64,000 bases of DNA from assembly GCA_013398295.1 (NCBI GenBank), contig VZSF01003314.1, forward strand, positions 232,754-296,753, written 5' to 3'. Shown one piece after another: positions 24,901 to 38,588 of this stretch (position 1 is its first letter; every line of letters starts with the position of its first letter). The notes under the pieces are model-generated. The model was not told the DNA's origin, did not search any database, and saw nothing but the letters and a program-made list of their open reading frames with translations. A program made the translations under genes and the position numbers. The DNA comes from Chionis minor. Its lineage: Eukaryota; Chordata; Aves; Charadriiformes; Chionididae.

Positions 24901-26190
24901 TTTGAAGGAAGCCTATTTGAAAGTTGCATTTATGTATGTATTGACTGGCTAGGAACATTCTGGATTGAAACACTAGCGGCTGTGGGGCTAGAGACATTAA
25001 TTTCTCCTCTGATGTTCTTCCTGAATGTTAGCTTCCCTGTAGGTGGAGTAAAGGCTCCTCTTTGCTCTCAGTTCTGAGTCAGTTTTCTTTAACCGTTATC
25101 AGGGTTGGAAGTAGAAGTAGTGGTAGGTGGGAAAGAGAATGGAATAACAAACTTTCGAGTATATTAATCATGAATCATTGCAGACAATTGGAGAGGGATC
25201 AAGGATAAAAGTAATTTCTTGAATCGATGAAGTCACAGAAATTGATTTGTTTAATAGTTTAATAGTAGAAAGACATGAAATCCAGTTATCACACTGTGGT
25301 AAAGAAAGGGGAATGATGCTGTGCGTTGTGGAAATAATTTTTCTGAGAGGGATTTCAAAGAGAAAGAAGTCAGATAAACTTTGGAAATATTTTGAAAGAT
25401 TTGGAGACTTTTGAAATTTGGAGATTTTGGAAGATTTTGGAGACTTAATCCAATACGTTTTTTGAGGCTGGTGGAACCCCTAATTGAAACCATGTCATAA
25501 TGAAACACCATAATAGGAAAAGACTGCCAGAACATCCTGGCAGGATGTGGAAAAAGCAATGAGAATTTGTCTGCTGCAGAGTGGGATCAGGCTGTAAACT
25601 TGGAAGAAAAATAGAACAATGTTATCCTTGAACCGAAGAAGGAGCTTACAATTTAACCAAAACAAGATTGTAAGAAGTAATGCAGATGATTTCACAAATT
25701 ATGAAGGAAAATCCTGCCTTAATCCATGTCCAGTTTTTGGACAGATAATTGTGAGAAGTGAGAGAGGTGTGCCTGAAAGTGAGAATGGAAAATACCTCAG
25801 GAGAAGCAAAAGATAATTTGTGCAGCAGAGAGAAGTAATTGTGAGCAGCTTTCGATAGACCTTTCTATCTAGTGACTATGTTATCACCTTGAACAGAAAC
25901 AAAACTTACATGCTTATGCATTTTCCCAGTCATGCAGAAACCAATACACTATAACTAAAATTACAATAAAGAATGTATGACCCAGTGACGTTGAACATAG
26001 AGCCGTGTTTGTATCTTAGCTTGCGCAGGAGGGGAACGTGCTTACTAAATGAGTCTGTGAGCTAGATGGGATTGCGTCAGGAAATGAAATTATGTGTTCT
26101 AGGGCTGAAAATATGCCCTCCAAAAAATTCAGAAAGACTTGCTTTCATAGAATAACAGTAACTGCTGCAGGTAGAGCGTAGAGAAAAAAG
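22000..26190. other. AT-rich DNA, no gene seen
   Basis: No gene and no recognised repeat apart from the T-run joint at 22969-23008. A short CpG-containing patch at 24670-24840 (with a NotI-like gcggccgc) stands out slightly, but no exon could be defined in it. Confidence 0.5.
22969..23008 (+). repeat. T-run joint with single N (assembly artefact)
   Basis: Nineteen T then GT, one N at 22990, then sixteen T and GT again. The repeated end on both sides of a lone N has the same form as the joints at 21684 and 39508. Confidence 0.8.
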
Positions 26191-26218
26191 CCAAACTAAG
26201 TGAAAGTATGGATAGTAT

Positions 26219-26487
26219 GGAAAAGAGAAGGCTCTAGAGACACCTTATGGCAGCCTTCCAGTACTTTAAGGGGGCTTATAAGAAAGACGGGGACAAACAT
26301 TTTAGCAGGGCCTGTCACAACAGGACAAGGGGGAATGGGGTTAAACTCGAGCGGGGTAGTTCAAACTAGATATAAGGAAGAAATTCTCTACAATGAGGGT
26401 GGTGAAACACTGGAACAGGTTTCCCAGAGAGGTGGTAGATGCCCCATCCCTGGGAACATTCAAGGCCAGGTTGGAGAAGTCCCTACC
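26219..26487 (+). mobile_element. CR1 LINE fragment lacking its 3' tail
   Basis: The sequence follows the CR1 3' region: agagaaggctc, then ccttccagtactttaagggg, gacaggacaagggg-type words, gatataaggaagaaattct, and ggtggtagatgccccatccc. The match ends at about 26487, before the usual last 100 bases and ATTCTATG tail, so this copy is truncated at both ends. It is in the sense orientation. Confidence 0.93.
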
Positions 26488-26489
26488 TG

Positions 26490-29400
26490 CTGATTCACAT
26501 CAACTGATAACTTCTTTTCACTAACAATGGTCTGGTCTGATCATTCCATCACACATCTAATTCAGTGACCTGTAACATCAGAAATGTCCAAGTCATTGTC
26601 ACAAAAATATTTATCTTATAAGTGCACATTACAGTTGATAGTACTCAGTTCAAGCTGAAAATAAAAGGTGAATTTCATCTTACAAGAAGTGTTTGAAAAG
26701 ATGTTTTAAGAAAAGTGATATGCAAATATGATTGAGGTTGGTAATCAGCTATAAATGCTTGTCTTCTGGGAAGCCGAACTAGAGTAAAAACCAGAATGCA
26801 AAAGGCTGTCCCCCTGTGACTTCCCCCAAAAGGTTATAAAACATCAGTATTCTAGGATCCCAAGTGCTGGTATTTTTGGCTTTCATGGAGATTAGTTGAT
26901 TTAATGATATTTAAATTATTGATTGAAATCAATTTAGTTGATTTAATTGTATTTAATTATAGTACTCAGATTCTTCTTCAGCGTACTTTTGATTTATTAA
27001 CAATTGTTGAAAATATTTGTCATACTCAAGATGAAATTCTGTCCAGAGAGATGAGTAGCAGTATTGCTATGGACTTTAAACAAACTGATTTCTTATCTAC
27101 TAGACCCTCCTGTAAGCAGTAATTATATTGTATTAAAACAAGAAGTCAATGAGCCAAATATTCAGTGAAAGGGTGAAATATTTCTTAAATCAGATCTTCG
27201 CTCATTAATATGTTAACAGCATGGCTGTCTTTAAAATAATGTTAGGTTTGCTCGGTTAAGGATTCAGAAGCCAGGAAGTGGCAAATCTCGGTCTTGTGGA
27301 TATGTAACACCACAGTTCCTAATTAGATTAATGCATACTGTTTTCTCAGATCATGCCATATGATGTTTAACTGTCTAATTTATTCATTAGATTGTGTTTT
27401 CAAGCCTTTTTTCTTTGTAAAATTTGAAATCCATGGTTAAATACAGAAATAATCTATATAAAGTATAGAATTCGAATAATGCAAGCAGACAAATCTTTCT
27501 TACAGGAAAAACATGGCTTGTCTCTAGAGATATCTTTTATAAACTCTGTGCAAATGAATCTTTTTCTTTCCCAAATACTTTATATAATGGTCGTACATGT
27601 GCTGTGCTTTTTGATCTTTATATATCTTGTTGAGAAAATGCCCCTGTGATTAAAGAAAATGATTGAGGTTAGATTAGGAAGATTCACGCTCGATGTATGT
27701 AAAGTGGATTTGTTTTGATAGTTTTCTCTTTATTCCTGCAGTCCTGCACTAGTGTTTCTTGTGACCTCCAGCGTCTTAAAGGTGGAGGGGGAGGTAAAGG
27801 TGGGAATAATTACTTTGGTAACAAAGTGTAATTTTATGGTACCAGACTTCCATCGAGTGATATCTAACATTCCTGAAGTGCAAGTCCACAATCCCCTGCA
27901 AAGCAGAGTTAAGTGGTAGAGATAGGCGCTAAGGGTCATATTACAGTAAATTGTATCAGACTGGGGAAAGGAGGAATGGCAAGAAGCAAAGAAGACGTTG
28001 GTTCTATTACATTTTATACCTATTCTACAGTATTCTGACCCCACAGTGAAAACAGCAAGGGGTAAATATACTCTATATAATGGATGACTGCTTTTCCCAG
28101 TTCTGTCACTGCATTGCTCCTGGTTCTTTGATGCTTGCAGTTCTAGTTTATTTGGGGTTTTGGGAGGGTCTAAACCCAGATTTTCTTACTCAGTAGTTTA
28201 GAAAATTTAAGAATATGTCTGATTTGAAGCTACAGACACCTTATTTGAAAGAAGAATCACACTGTGCCTTTGGTGCCTTTGGGTATGTTAATGCCTGTGA
28301 TTAAAAGCTTGGTACATGCACGTCCATCTCCTTTAGCTGTTCTGCCGCCTCTGAGAATAACTGCACTATCAAAGTGACAAAAGGCTAGGTTGTAATCCCA
28401 AGGGAAGTAATTACAGCAGCTCAGAGCAGAAGGTAAAATTATCGCTTGTTTGCTATTTCATAGTGCAGTACCAAATATTTATCACAGTATTGGTAAAAAA
28501 GCCATAAACTTCATGTAGATTTTAGAATATGACAATAAGGGAACTCATACTGCAATGAAATGCTAGGCTTTCATCCACTCAAAAGGAATCTGTTCTAACA
28601 ATGGTTTAGCCACAGTGCAAAGTATTCAGGATGCGGTATTCTGTTGTCTTGTTTTATACAAACAAATCGGTAGTTTTATCCCTGGGTATTCTTGCAAGTT
28701 TGGACTGACTGTTTTCAGGCTAAGCTCTATCAGGGCTTACTGTAGCAGAAGGGAGATGTCACACCTGTGTCAACGGTGGGCAACGTTTTTCATGTTTTAG
28801 AAAAAGGTATCTGAAGGATGGCCTCAAAATCTGTATATTTACCTGCGGTATCAGTGTAAAAGAATATTTTGCTCATCTGCGGTTACTTGGGACAGTCTGG
28901 GCTGCGGCGGTAACAAGTTTGATCGTCCGTGCAAGTGCGAAAAGCGCACCGTATGCGCTTCACAAGGGACGGCTATGGTTTTGTGCCTCTTGTTCCTTAT
29001 ATTCTGTACTGCCCTTTGTGCGGTATACACCCCTGCAGCAATTAATCCAGACCTTGAATGTGCCCACTGCAGGTGGTTAAACAGTGGTTCTGCTCATAAA
29101 TGACATTTCAAACAATGCACTGGTGAGTTCTTGCCGCCTTGCAACTCGCTGCACGCAGTGATTATTCTGCTTTGAACAGGTGTAGCCGCAGGAAAGACAC
29201 AGACCTTGGTCAAATCGTTTATGCTGTCCATACACGTGAAACTACATGTTTGTTCGTCCCAGGGCAGGCAGTGGGACGGGCTGACCAGGATGTGATCGCT
29301 CGGGCAGCGTGCAGGCTGGGTGTCCCCGTGGCGTAGGGGAGCAGCCCAAGGCTTCCCTGTCCCCGTGGTGGGGCAGCGCCCGTCCCCCTCTGGGAGAGCA

Positions 29401-31255
29401 TTACTGTGATCAGCTCTCAGACAGACGCTCTCTGTCCCATAATACATCCACTGGCACGTCGGTTGGGGGAAGAGTTTGTATCCCCAGATTCAGCAAGAGG
29501 AAAGTTAATGTAAAAGATAATGCTTCGCATGGCCAGGTTTGCCTTAGCAGTGAATGGTTGTTCTGGTGAATGCAGGTCAAACACAAGAAACTTTTTTCCT
29601 GTGGAAAAGTCAGGGAGATGTATTTTCCGCTATACAATCATGTGTGGGTGCTGAAGATCTCGAGTAGAGTTAATATGACTTGGTGAAGGCTGCATTGGAT
29701 TTGTTTCCGTGTTCTACATTCTTCTGAAATCTCAGCTGCTGGCTGGTAAAATTTTGGGGTGTAACATAACAGACCTTCAGTTGTGCTTTCAGTACCGAGG
29801 CCATTTAAAAACTCCATCTGGGATTCTTCTACCACATTCTACCCACATTGTGGCTCTGTTGAGAACATATATGGCTCTTAAAGTGAGGCAAGAGGGGGGA
29901 AAAAAAAGGCATAAATAGGAGTAAGCATGTAGGTTCACATACAACATTATGATTCGTGGATTGAAGTATGTTATTAATTGATAAATTCATGTTTGATGAA
30001 ATCTTTAGTAAACATTCATGCCAGCTATTCATGAGTCATGCTCATACACTGAACCAAAAAAAAAAAAAAAAGGATTTGATTTCATTTTGCCTGCGCAGGA
30101 GAATAGTGCTTGACTCTGTAGACCATTAATGACTTGACTGATGCATTGATAAAATTTGGTGCATTATGTTAATACAGATCACAAAAAAAATCAACAAAGA
30201 TATATGGGTTTGAACTGATTACACATCACAATTTTATATATTTTATCAAATGTCGTTACTTTCTGTGCTTTTTCAACCTGTTTCTTATCTTATAGAAGAT
30301 TTCTGTTGAAAGAATCTGCTTTCAGTAAAATCTGGAATGAAAAATGTTTAGCATCACATATTGGTGGTACACTCCAGAGTACATTTCTCTTGCACTTAAT
30401 CAGTGTGTACGTATTCGGTAAGAAAAGTCTTGATTTTCAGATCACTGGGTTTAAGCACTTCTCTGTAAATTTTGAATTAAAATCTTTTGAGCCACGAAGC
30501 ATTTTTCAAGTATGTTATAATGGAAGATATATTTTTAGTAACTTTATCAATACAACTAATACATTTCAGGTAGGATAAAGTGCTGTAAGCAGTAGTAGAT
30601 TCCAGGTTGTACTCCCAGATGGGGGCAGCATTTCTTTAAAAGAATCAGGCAGTCCTGCGCTGGTAATCAACTGTTCACTCTGAGGAAGCAGGTAGGCTCC
30701 CAAATCAGATCATTAGATCTGTGGGTTAATAACACATTGGTCAGATCAGCATGCCCCATAATGGCTGCTGTTGATCCTTTTGTCTGTGTTTACACAGTAA
30801 ATTAATTTTAACCAAGGATTCATCACAGAGGAAACTTTCAGAAGAAAAAAAAAAAAAAAGTCAGAAAAACTAAGAAAACCAACCACGGCTCTTTCTTCTT
30901 TGGCCCTAGTGGCTAATTTTTCCCTAAAACTACACTGCTATTGTTAATCCTGGCAGGAAAGTAATTCTTGGTATTGCAACTTGAAATATTCTACAAATGT
31001 CACCCTGTCTTCCCCCAGTATTTCTCATTGCCAGTAACTGATTATGCAAAGAACTGCAGGAAACAAGGCTGGTGATGTAGAGGCTGAAGGTGACTGAGTT
31101 TACGGCCAAGAGCCTGCAAAAGCATCAGCTTCTGGGCTTTGTCTCTGGGGGTGCTGTTTGGGGTTTTCCTTAGGAAGAGAAGAATTCCTTCCCCTTTGGT
31201 CAGGCAGGTGTTTATGCACACTCGCTTACCTCCCCTGTCTCAGAGGACCCCTGCA
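26490..31255. other. AT-rich DNA, no gene seen
   Basis: Unique sequence without coding character. A locally CpG-dense patch at 28870-29030 and a homeobox-word-rich stretch at 26885-27010 (repeated gttgatttaat and the inverted repeat ttgattgaaatcaa) are the only notable textures. A strong acceptor at 27741 is followed by a 52-base open segment to GAG|GTAAAG (27742-27793), another possible pseudo-exon. Confidence 0.5.
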
Positions 31256-31259
31256 GCAG

Positions 31260-31580
31260 ATGGAAAATCATCTTTATTAATCTTGGAAAGATAAAAGCTG
31301 CACAAAAAGTTAATTAATTTCTCAGAGCAATTGGAGGATTTTTGCAACTTGTTTTTGGGTGGCTAGAGCAAAGGATAGAGCGAGAGGAGATGTCCCACTG
31401 GGGCTCCTGCAGAACTGCTAGATTAATTAGCATTGAAATCTGCTGCCAATTGCTTGTTTGCCTGTTAACTAGAATAATCCCTTCCTCATTCAGTCTGAAA
31501 ATGGAATCATTTGGAAAAGTGGCAATCAGAAAATTTGCATCTTTGTTTTTATTCCCAAGAATGGTGATCAAAGCCTTGTA
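31260..31580. promoter_or_regulatory. Candidate conserved regulatory element with octamer-SOX words
   Basis: Complex, non-repetitive sequence has several TTAATTA/ATTAATTAG homeodomain sites and a perfect octamer ATTTGCAT (31533-31540) abutting a SOX word CTTTGTT (31541-31547). The two frames spanning it (31314-31598 minus, 31342-31581 plus) show no protein family. The texture resembles a vertebrate enhancer; function is inference. Confidence 0.28.
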
Positions 31581-31599
31581 AGAACAAATTGGTGACACT

Positions 31600-34500
31600 C
31601 GCTACAGAAAATGTCTTCTTTCAAGCAGGTTAACTGTCAGCTATAAAATCCCCTTCTGGGATGAAGGCAAGCTGGAGAGATATACCTGTAAAACTTTCCA
31701 CTTGTGTGCGTAAGATTTTTGTGGAAGTGTACATAAGCCAGGGAATATTGGCATAGATATATATTTAATAATGAAAAATAAGTCTCGTCGGGATGCACAA
31801 AAGCCTGCAGAAGTGTGTTGTAGCACAGATGGAGTTGCGACTATGACCAGTAGGAAAATGACACATTTCTCCTCAAACTGATATGCCTGCGTTCATAACT
31901 TGTGTTACCATGTTTGTATGCAAAGAATCCCACCAAAGTGCTCACGGCAACGGTTTTTGGGTTTGTTATGAGCAGAGACAAGGCCAAGAGAGCAAACACC
32001 CTTCTCCCTCCCCCCAGATTTCAGCATTGGTAAATTATAAAGGTGCATCCTCATGTCGAAGGCTGTCTGAGGAAACTCATACGCTGCACGTTACTTGCCC
32101 CACATGTTCTTTGTCTGACTCTGGGTGTTGTGCAGGTTCAGAAATGGCACCGTGTGCTCTGGGCCAGCTCATGTTAAGGAAAGCGCCCATGTCTCTGGTG
32201 CTGCTGAGGGGACCGAGGTCTACACAAGACGGAATAAGGCTGAAATCTTTCTGGATGACTGGACGAGTTAACTGTTGGATACACAGGATCACCTGCAGCA
32301 GCTGTGACGTTACATTATGTTCAACCTTTGTGTAAGAATTGCAAGGAGAGTAGTTTGGAGTTGTGATTAGGAGGAGAATAAATCAAAGTACTTCCTAGGG
32401 AGAGAAAAGGTAGAGGCAAGTTGTGTAGGGGACATGTTCATTTTGCTTATTTCCCACCGGTGAGAGGTGGGATTACAGCATGCAAAGGCATACCCTGCCT
32501 GGTCTTTATCCAGCTCAGCTGAACACTGGTGCCTCAAGGCCATGGTAATATCCAGAAAGGTAACTCCAGAAAGGGAGGGAGCATCCAGAGAGGTTAGTGA
32601 CTGCCTTTTTACTGAAAATACATCTAAAACTGCAAGAAAGGGGTATTAAAAGTGCAAACTGATATTCTTTAAAATAATAAAACTGACATTAAACTTCAGA
32701 GTGATCTCCCTAAAGGAGTGTCTTGTGTGCACATATTATCCCTAATATGGCTTAATAATGGCACTGTTCGTGTGGTCACTGCTAGAAATGTTCTCCAATT
32801 CTCAAAAATTACTTATATTGTAAAAGATGTGTCTGAAGTAATAGCATTTTTTCTTTTAGCTGATTAAGGTAGAGAGGCTGAGGTTGTACGACCAGTTTAT
32901 AAACCTAGTACTTTGTTGGATTGTTTTAAGGACACAAAAAAAGCCCCTGCTTTATTTTGCATTGGCTTCAGGAATATGCTTATGAAACAAAAACCAGCAG
33001 TAGATATTTCACAAGATTGCATGGCCATGCAGCTCTGTAAAAAATGGAAGACCTAGCAGAGCACTAATTATTACAGTACACAAGAACAATATTTTCTTGC
33101 TCTCTTCCCTTTTCATGGTAGATTTTTTTAAGTGAAAAAAAGTATGCTGTTAAACAGACATGGCAGTTTCCATCACTCAGAATATTCCCAATGTCTTATG
33201 CATGCAGGTTGATTGCAAATTACTATTTCTCAATTAATGACAGTCCATTAACTAAAATATTTGTCTACTTTGATATATTTTTTTAGGTAGTAAACTAGCT
33301 CTGGTTCTGTGCAGCTGCGTTTCAATTTCTGCATTGAAATACTGTTTGCAGAATAAAGTTGCTTTATCAGATTTATCCTAGTGAAACTCCATTGATATGG
33401 CCATATTTGTTAAACCAGGTTTTACTGCACATGATAGGCTCTACAGTGAGCAATGATAAAAGACTAACGTTATATTCCTCATGGCTTCAATAAAAAAATG
33501 GGAGACAAGTGTAGGGTTCAGAAATTACATGATTTGCTAGGAAAAAAAGCAGCTATTTAAAACTACAGGATGATAGTTTTGTAAATGAATGTGATAGTAG
33601 GAACATCATAATATAAAGACCTTCAAAATTTTTATTTTCTTATTTCATTTTTATTGGTGAAGAAAAAAATGAGATTAATATTTTCTACACATAAAATTGT
33701 ACTGCTCTGAGTGCATCTCTTCACATAAAGAGATTTAACTAAAACTTGTGTCTTCAGTTTTTGAAGGAGGCTATGGGCTTGTCATGGAGCATGGACTACT
33801 GTGTAGAACCACATGAAGAAAGAAGTTCGTATGACGCCTTGAAAATGTAGGGAAAAAGGTAATACTAAAAGTTGCTTTACTGTTTGTCAGGGTAAACTTG
33901 TGCAAGGATGGCGAGTGTGTGAAATTTGACCCACGGATGGAGCTGCCCCAGGTCAGAACAAAGGTACGGCTGCATTTCATGCAGTGTGGCGTACACCCAG
34001 ACTTACACCCACCAGGAAAAGCCCAGGGTCAAACAAATGCCCTCTTCATCCTTTCTCTTCCATCCTGTTGATCCTTGAGCAGGTCGCTGCTTGGTCAGCT
34101 GGGTATGGGCAGTCCTCTCCCTTATGCCTCAGAGGCTGCATCCTCATCTTACTGGTTACCTTCTTCCAGAAGAAAATAAATATTTCTTTTCCATAAACTA
34201 CAAACTCGGTATGTTTTAAGGAGCACTTGAAAGCTTTATGCTGTGTTCTATCGTGTTTCCTTACTTGTCACTTTTCACGTGTCCTTTCTTTTACCCTCTG
34301 AAGTGCAGGAATGAGCCCGGTGCCTCTGGCAGGTTAAGGGTGTTGTCAGTGCAGATGAGATTTGTCCTGGTAATGGTGTGTGTGACTGAGCAGAGAATGC
34401 ATGGTTAGTGCGAGTGTAAGATTGAGAGTGTCAAAGATTTCATACGTGTTACTTTTCAGAATCTATTTGCTTGCACCTCCTGTTCTCCAGTTGTCTTTTC

Positions 34501-37500
34501 TGACCCTCTGCCCGAGTCTTATTTGATGTCTCCTGTAATGGTTAATGAAAAGTCACAAACCACTTTGCTTACTGGATGAATTATTTAGAAAAAAAACCCC
34601 TCTATATTTCCATGATTTTGGTGTTTTTTGCCACATAAGAGTAAGGAACAAACAGAAGGAGCAACTTGAAAAAAACAGACAACCACCATACCCAAACCAA
34701 ACCCCCAATGCTTTTAAGAACTTGTGAGCTCTTGTGCACAAAGTTTTACAAACTCAGACTCTTTGGCATTTGTGTGTATGCCAAGAATACATACAGGTGC
34801 ACTGGAAAGGTGAAGGCAGCCCAGGTTCCTAACTAGGGGTCCCTTTCCATTCTGAATCATATTTAGAAGAAACATGAATTTTTTTTCTGTTATTGTGGGA
34901 ATGTTCTTACAGCTGTTTGGAGACCCAGGTGGAAGAGTGAAGCTGTGGGCTCCAGTGAGCGCACGTAACACAACCTGCCCACTCCGCTTATACCAATAGG
35001 CCCTAAATAAAATAAATAAGGCATTCCACAGTAGTTTTTCCCATAAACTGAAATAATTGATTGTGACTCGCCTGATAGTCCTCAAGGGTTCCTAAATCTG
35101 TTGGTTAAAAAGAAATATGCTTTACAGAATTCCACTGAGGAAGGTCTGCTGGTGTAAAAATGTAATCCTGTGTTGTTATATATATTATACAGTGCTGGAA
35201 GTTTTGTACGTAATTGATCTTATGCAATTGATGTAATACTGTGTTGCTACTCCATGCAGCTAGGGGCAGCTAATGTTGGTTCAATAAGCTTTATGTCAGT
35301 AAAGTACATGATTTTAACAGAATCTGCTGGATGTGTCATTGCTAAGAGTTTAGGAGACAAAAAAAAAATGGAAGGAAGAAGCCTCTAGGAAAATAATTGC
35401 CAGTTGTTAGATAAAAGATAACAATATTATCCGTAAACTTGGCGTCTGCCTAATTATTCATAATGTTACACTCAAAGAGGGAAATGGAAGAGGAGGTAAA
35501 GTAGGTTGTTACAGCAAATGTTGGGAGTTAATGGAGGAATTGCTCTGTTTCCATCTTTGCTGTAGACTTTCCGTATATTGAAGTCTTGCTACTGCTTCGC
35601 AGAGCCATGGAGTCCAGCTCTATAAATAAGGCTGCTAGTTTTTTACCTGAAAATGAATATGCAAGGCCTTCGTGGATGCTCATTAAAAAATAAAATCAGA
35701 TCTTAAAGTAGGAGAACCGTATCTGTTTATTGCTTTATGCCACCATGAAATAAATGGATTAATAACGTAAACAATAAAAGACTGGACAAGGAGTCTTGTT
35801 CTGCAGAAACATTAGAAATAATAAGAAAATTCAATCTTTCTTCAGCAACCAGCTCTGAAAGCAGCCTGTTGTGCCTGAGCTTTACCAGGTGCTGAGAACC
35901 TGATGGAATGTTGGATGTCCTACGATATCCACAGCCTTTGGGCAGAGCTAAAGAATGAATGTTATCTGCGATTCATTCTTTTCTTGCTTTTGATAATTGA
36001 CCTCTCCTGAAGTGTACTGCATTTGCTTTTTAGGTTAATAAATACAAAATGGACATAGTGTATGTTTACAGTTTATTTTTATGAATGTTAGTTATATTTT
36101 CCATACAATTGCAGTCATAGCTCAATCCATTTTTGTTAGAAAACATAGATAAATTATACCCTATGAGCACGAAAATCACATTTACGACTGAATAAGCTGC
36201 CATGACACTGAAGTGTCAAATGTAACCTATTTGTGCAAAAACTTAGTGATAGAAATTGATCATGGTTCTAAATTGATTAAACTTTTTTACTTATTAGATT
36301 TCCTATATATTTCTGTTTGCTAAGAGGCAGTTACTAAATATGGTGTTAAAATGCTAACATGAATCAGACATAAGATTATTTTTTTTTAAGCTTCTCGCCA
36401 TTCTGCTCATGTGTTTTACGGTCCATATTATTGCAGCTGCCTCTTCTCATGGCATGCAGGTGTCTTAAAGGAAAACACAGTGCTGAGGGAATTTGCACTT
36501 GGGACAGAGTCTACTGAACCACAGCCTGGAGGAATTAAAAATAGCGAGTGAGAACACAAAAAAACCACCAGCGTAGGTGAATACTGGATAATTGCAGCCT
36601 ATGTGAGCAAGTAGGTACTTGCAAACTTGGTTACTGATCATGTCACAAAAAGACAAAATGCAACTTCATGGCCCCATTTCCAGAACTAGGAGCTCTTTAC
36701 CTAATGCGCACCATTGCATATGCTAAACTAGCTATACAGCCAGACATTTGCCTGCCGTTGAGATACTTACCCTAATACCTGAAAGGCATTCATCATCATA
36801 CAGTGTGATTTCAGGGAAATTAAATGGAAAAATTGCTTGATCAAAAAAAAGTGCTTATGGTGGAGAGAAAGCTTTGGGTCTTGGCAGTAGCAGGGCTGAA
36901 CAGAGACTGTCAAATACTTAATGCAATGTCGTTCTTTTCAAAGTTATCGGGTTTTGAGAGAAAATAATAAAGAGAAATCAGGGGAGTCAAATGCAGTTTC
37001 TGTTCTACAGAAATAGGGTTGGTTTTATCTCCTGTTCCATCGTAATTGTGTTGAATTTTGCTGGTTTTGTCTTTAGTTGGGTTTATAAAATATTCATTCT
37101 AGCTACTGTATGGAAAACAGGGGTAGGAATGGCTTTTGGTAGAGAAGTGTGTATGTTCAGAAGTATGTTTCTGATATGCACTTTCTTTCCCATTTTTGGA
37201 TTTTCTGTGCTTGTGATTTTGTAAGGTTCTGAATATAATGTTCTTGGTTCAGATGGGATTTCTTTTTTTTTTTTTCCTTCTCTTTTTTCTCTTTTGTGCT
37301 CTGGCCGTGTGATCTCAGCCAGAGCCTGAGACATGGATGTGACTGACAGCATCCCTTAAGCAAGGGACAGTGAGTGAGAAAGAACTGATGACCTTCACAT
37401 TATGGTCTGATAATTAAAGCTGTGATCTAATTAACCCATATTGCCATCACATGGTACTTCTGACAAAACCATTTCTTAGTGGCGTTCCGTTGCTTAATCA

Positions 37501-38480
37501 AAATTGCAAGGAAGTGGATAGTTCTGGACTAGCACTTACCTGAATGCTTTTAAAACTCCTTTGCTGTAGTATTACTATGTGACACCATCTTCATTACCTC
37601 TAGTGTTAATATTTTTATGTATTTGTCATCCTAAATTCACACTGGAATTACATACTCGCTTTGGAAATGCAAAGCCATTTAAGTCCTCCAAAATTCGCTT
37701 TGCTCAGGAAGAGAGGGTTTTAATGCCTAAAATAAGATGTAGGCAGGGAGAATTTAGGACCCACACTGCTAAGAAATCGGCTTAGAACAACTGACCTTAC
37801 TAATGTGATTGTAGTGAATCTTCTCTTGCTTTACCTGTTCTCTTACAGCTGACAGGATTCAAAGTGATGCTGTCCTTACTGAGTCCACTCTTTTCCCCTA
37901 TTTTCAGTGTTTTCTCAAGGATTTATAGAGGCAGAGAGGGGATTCATCTTTAGTGATACCCTTTATTCAGAAGTCAACACTCTGTTTTCTAACTTAGGAT
38001 GCCTTGCCAGAGTCCTTCTTAGCTAAATTCTGAAGGGCCAGCTTCAGATTTAGTGTCAGCAGCCAGGAAAATGACTTGGAGTAAATCAACACCACTGATA
38101 CTCAGCTTGGAGAAATTTGACATTATGGATTCCAAACCAGAAGGAGGAGAGTTTCGGGGTATCTAGTGTTTAGAGGGGAGTGAAAGAAAGAAGAGGAAAG
38201 GGAGTAAAATGATGTGAAAGTGACAATTGCACATGTTCAAGTGATAGAAATAGCAATTCTTTATTGCAGGAAAACAAACAGGGGAGTGTGAAAGGTGTGA
38301 CGTCTTCCCATGGCTAAGCTGTTCCTCACTGTATTCCTTCCCGTACAGCAATGTATTCTCAGCCAGGCAAAGGCTGTGCCTTATTTTCATTTTATAAATC
38401 ACCACATTTGATTATTGAACAGCAAAAAATCCAGAAAACTCCCTCAAAGAGTGCTGGTGACATTCCTTCTAGTACTTTAA
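31600..38480. other. AT-rich DNA, no gene seen
   Basis: No recognised gene or interspersed repeat. A 150-codon frame at 31883-32335 has mixed Cys/Ser composition and no family signature. The exon-like segment at 33891-33963 is listed separately. Confidence 0.5.
33891..33963 (+). other. Exon-like 73-base segment, Cys-containing peptide
   Basis: The acceptor gctttactgtttgtcag and donor AAAG|GTACGG bound 73 bases. One frame is open throughout and reads VNLCKDGECVKFDPRMEL and six more residues, starting after one base; one other frame has a stop. The C-x-x-x-x-C spacing with Asp-Gly recalls small secreted or disintegrin-like modules, but the piece is far too short to assign. It may be a chance pseudo-exon. 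Confidence 0.18.
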
Positions 38481-38487
38481 AAAGAGG

Positions 38488-38588
38488 TTCATTAGGGCCT
38501 GGGTTTAGCAGTGGTTTTGGCAGTGCTAAGTTGATGGCTGGACTTGATGATCGTAAAGGTCCCTTCCAAGCTAGGTGATTCTATGATT
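38488..38588 (+). mobile_element. CR1 LINE, last ~100 bases
   Basis: The words ttagcagtggttttggcagtg, ctggacttgatgatc and aaaggtcccttccaa, then gattctatgattc, are the 3' terminus of a CR1 element in sense orientation. The copy is severely 5'-truncated. Confidence 0.9.

Noticed and set aside
31883..32335. 150-codon plus-strand frame
   Set aside because: Irregular composition, no recognisable domain, and an overlapping minus-strand frame of similar quality.
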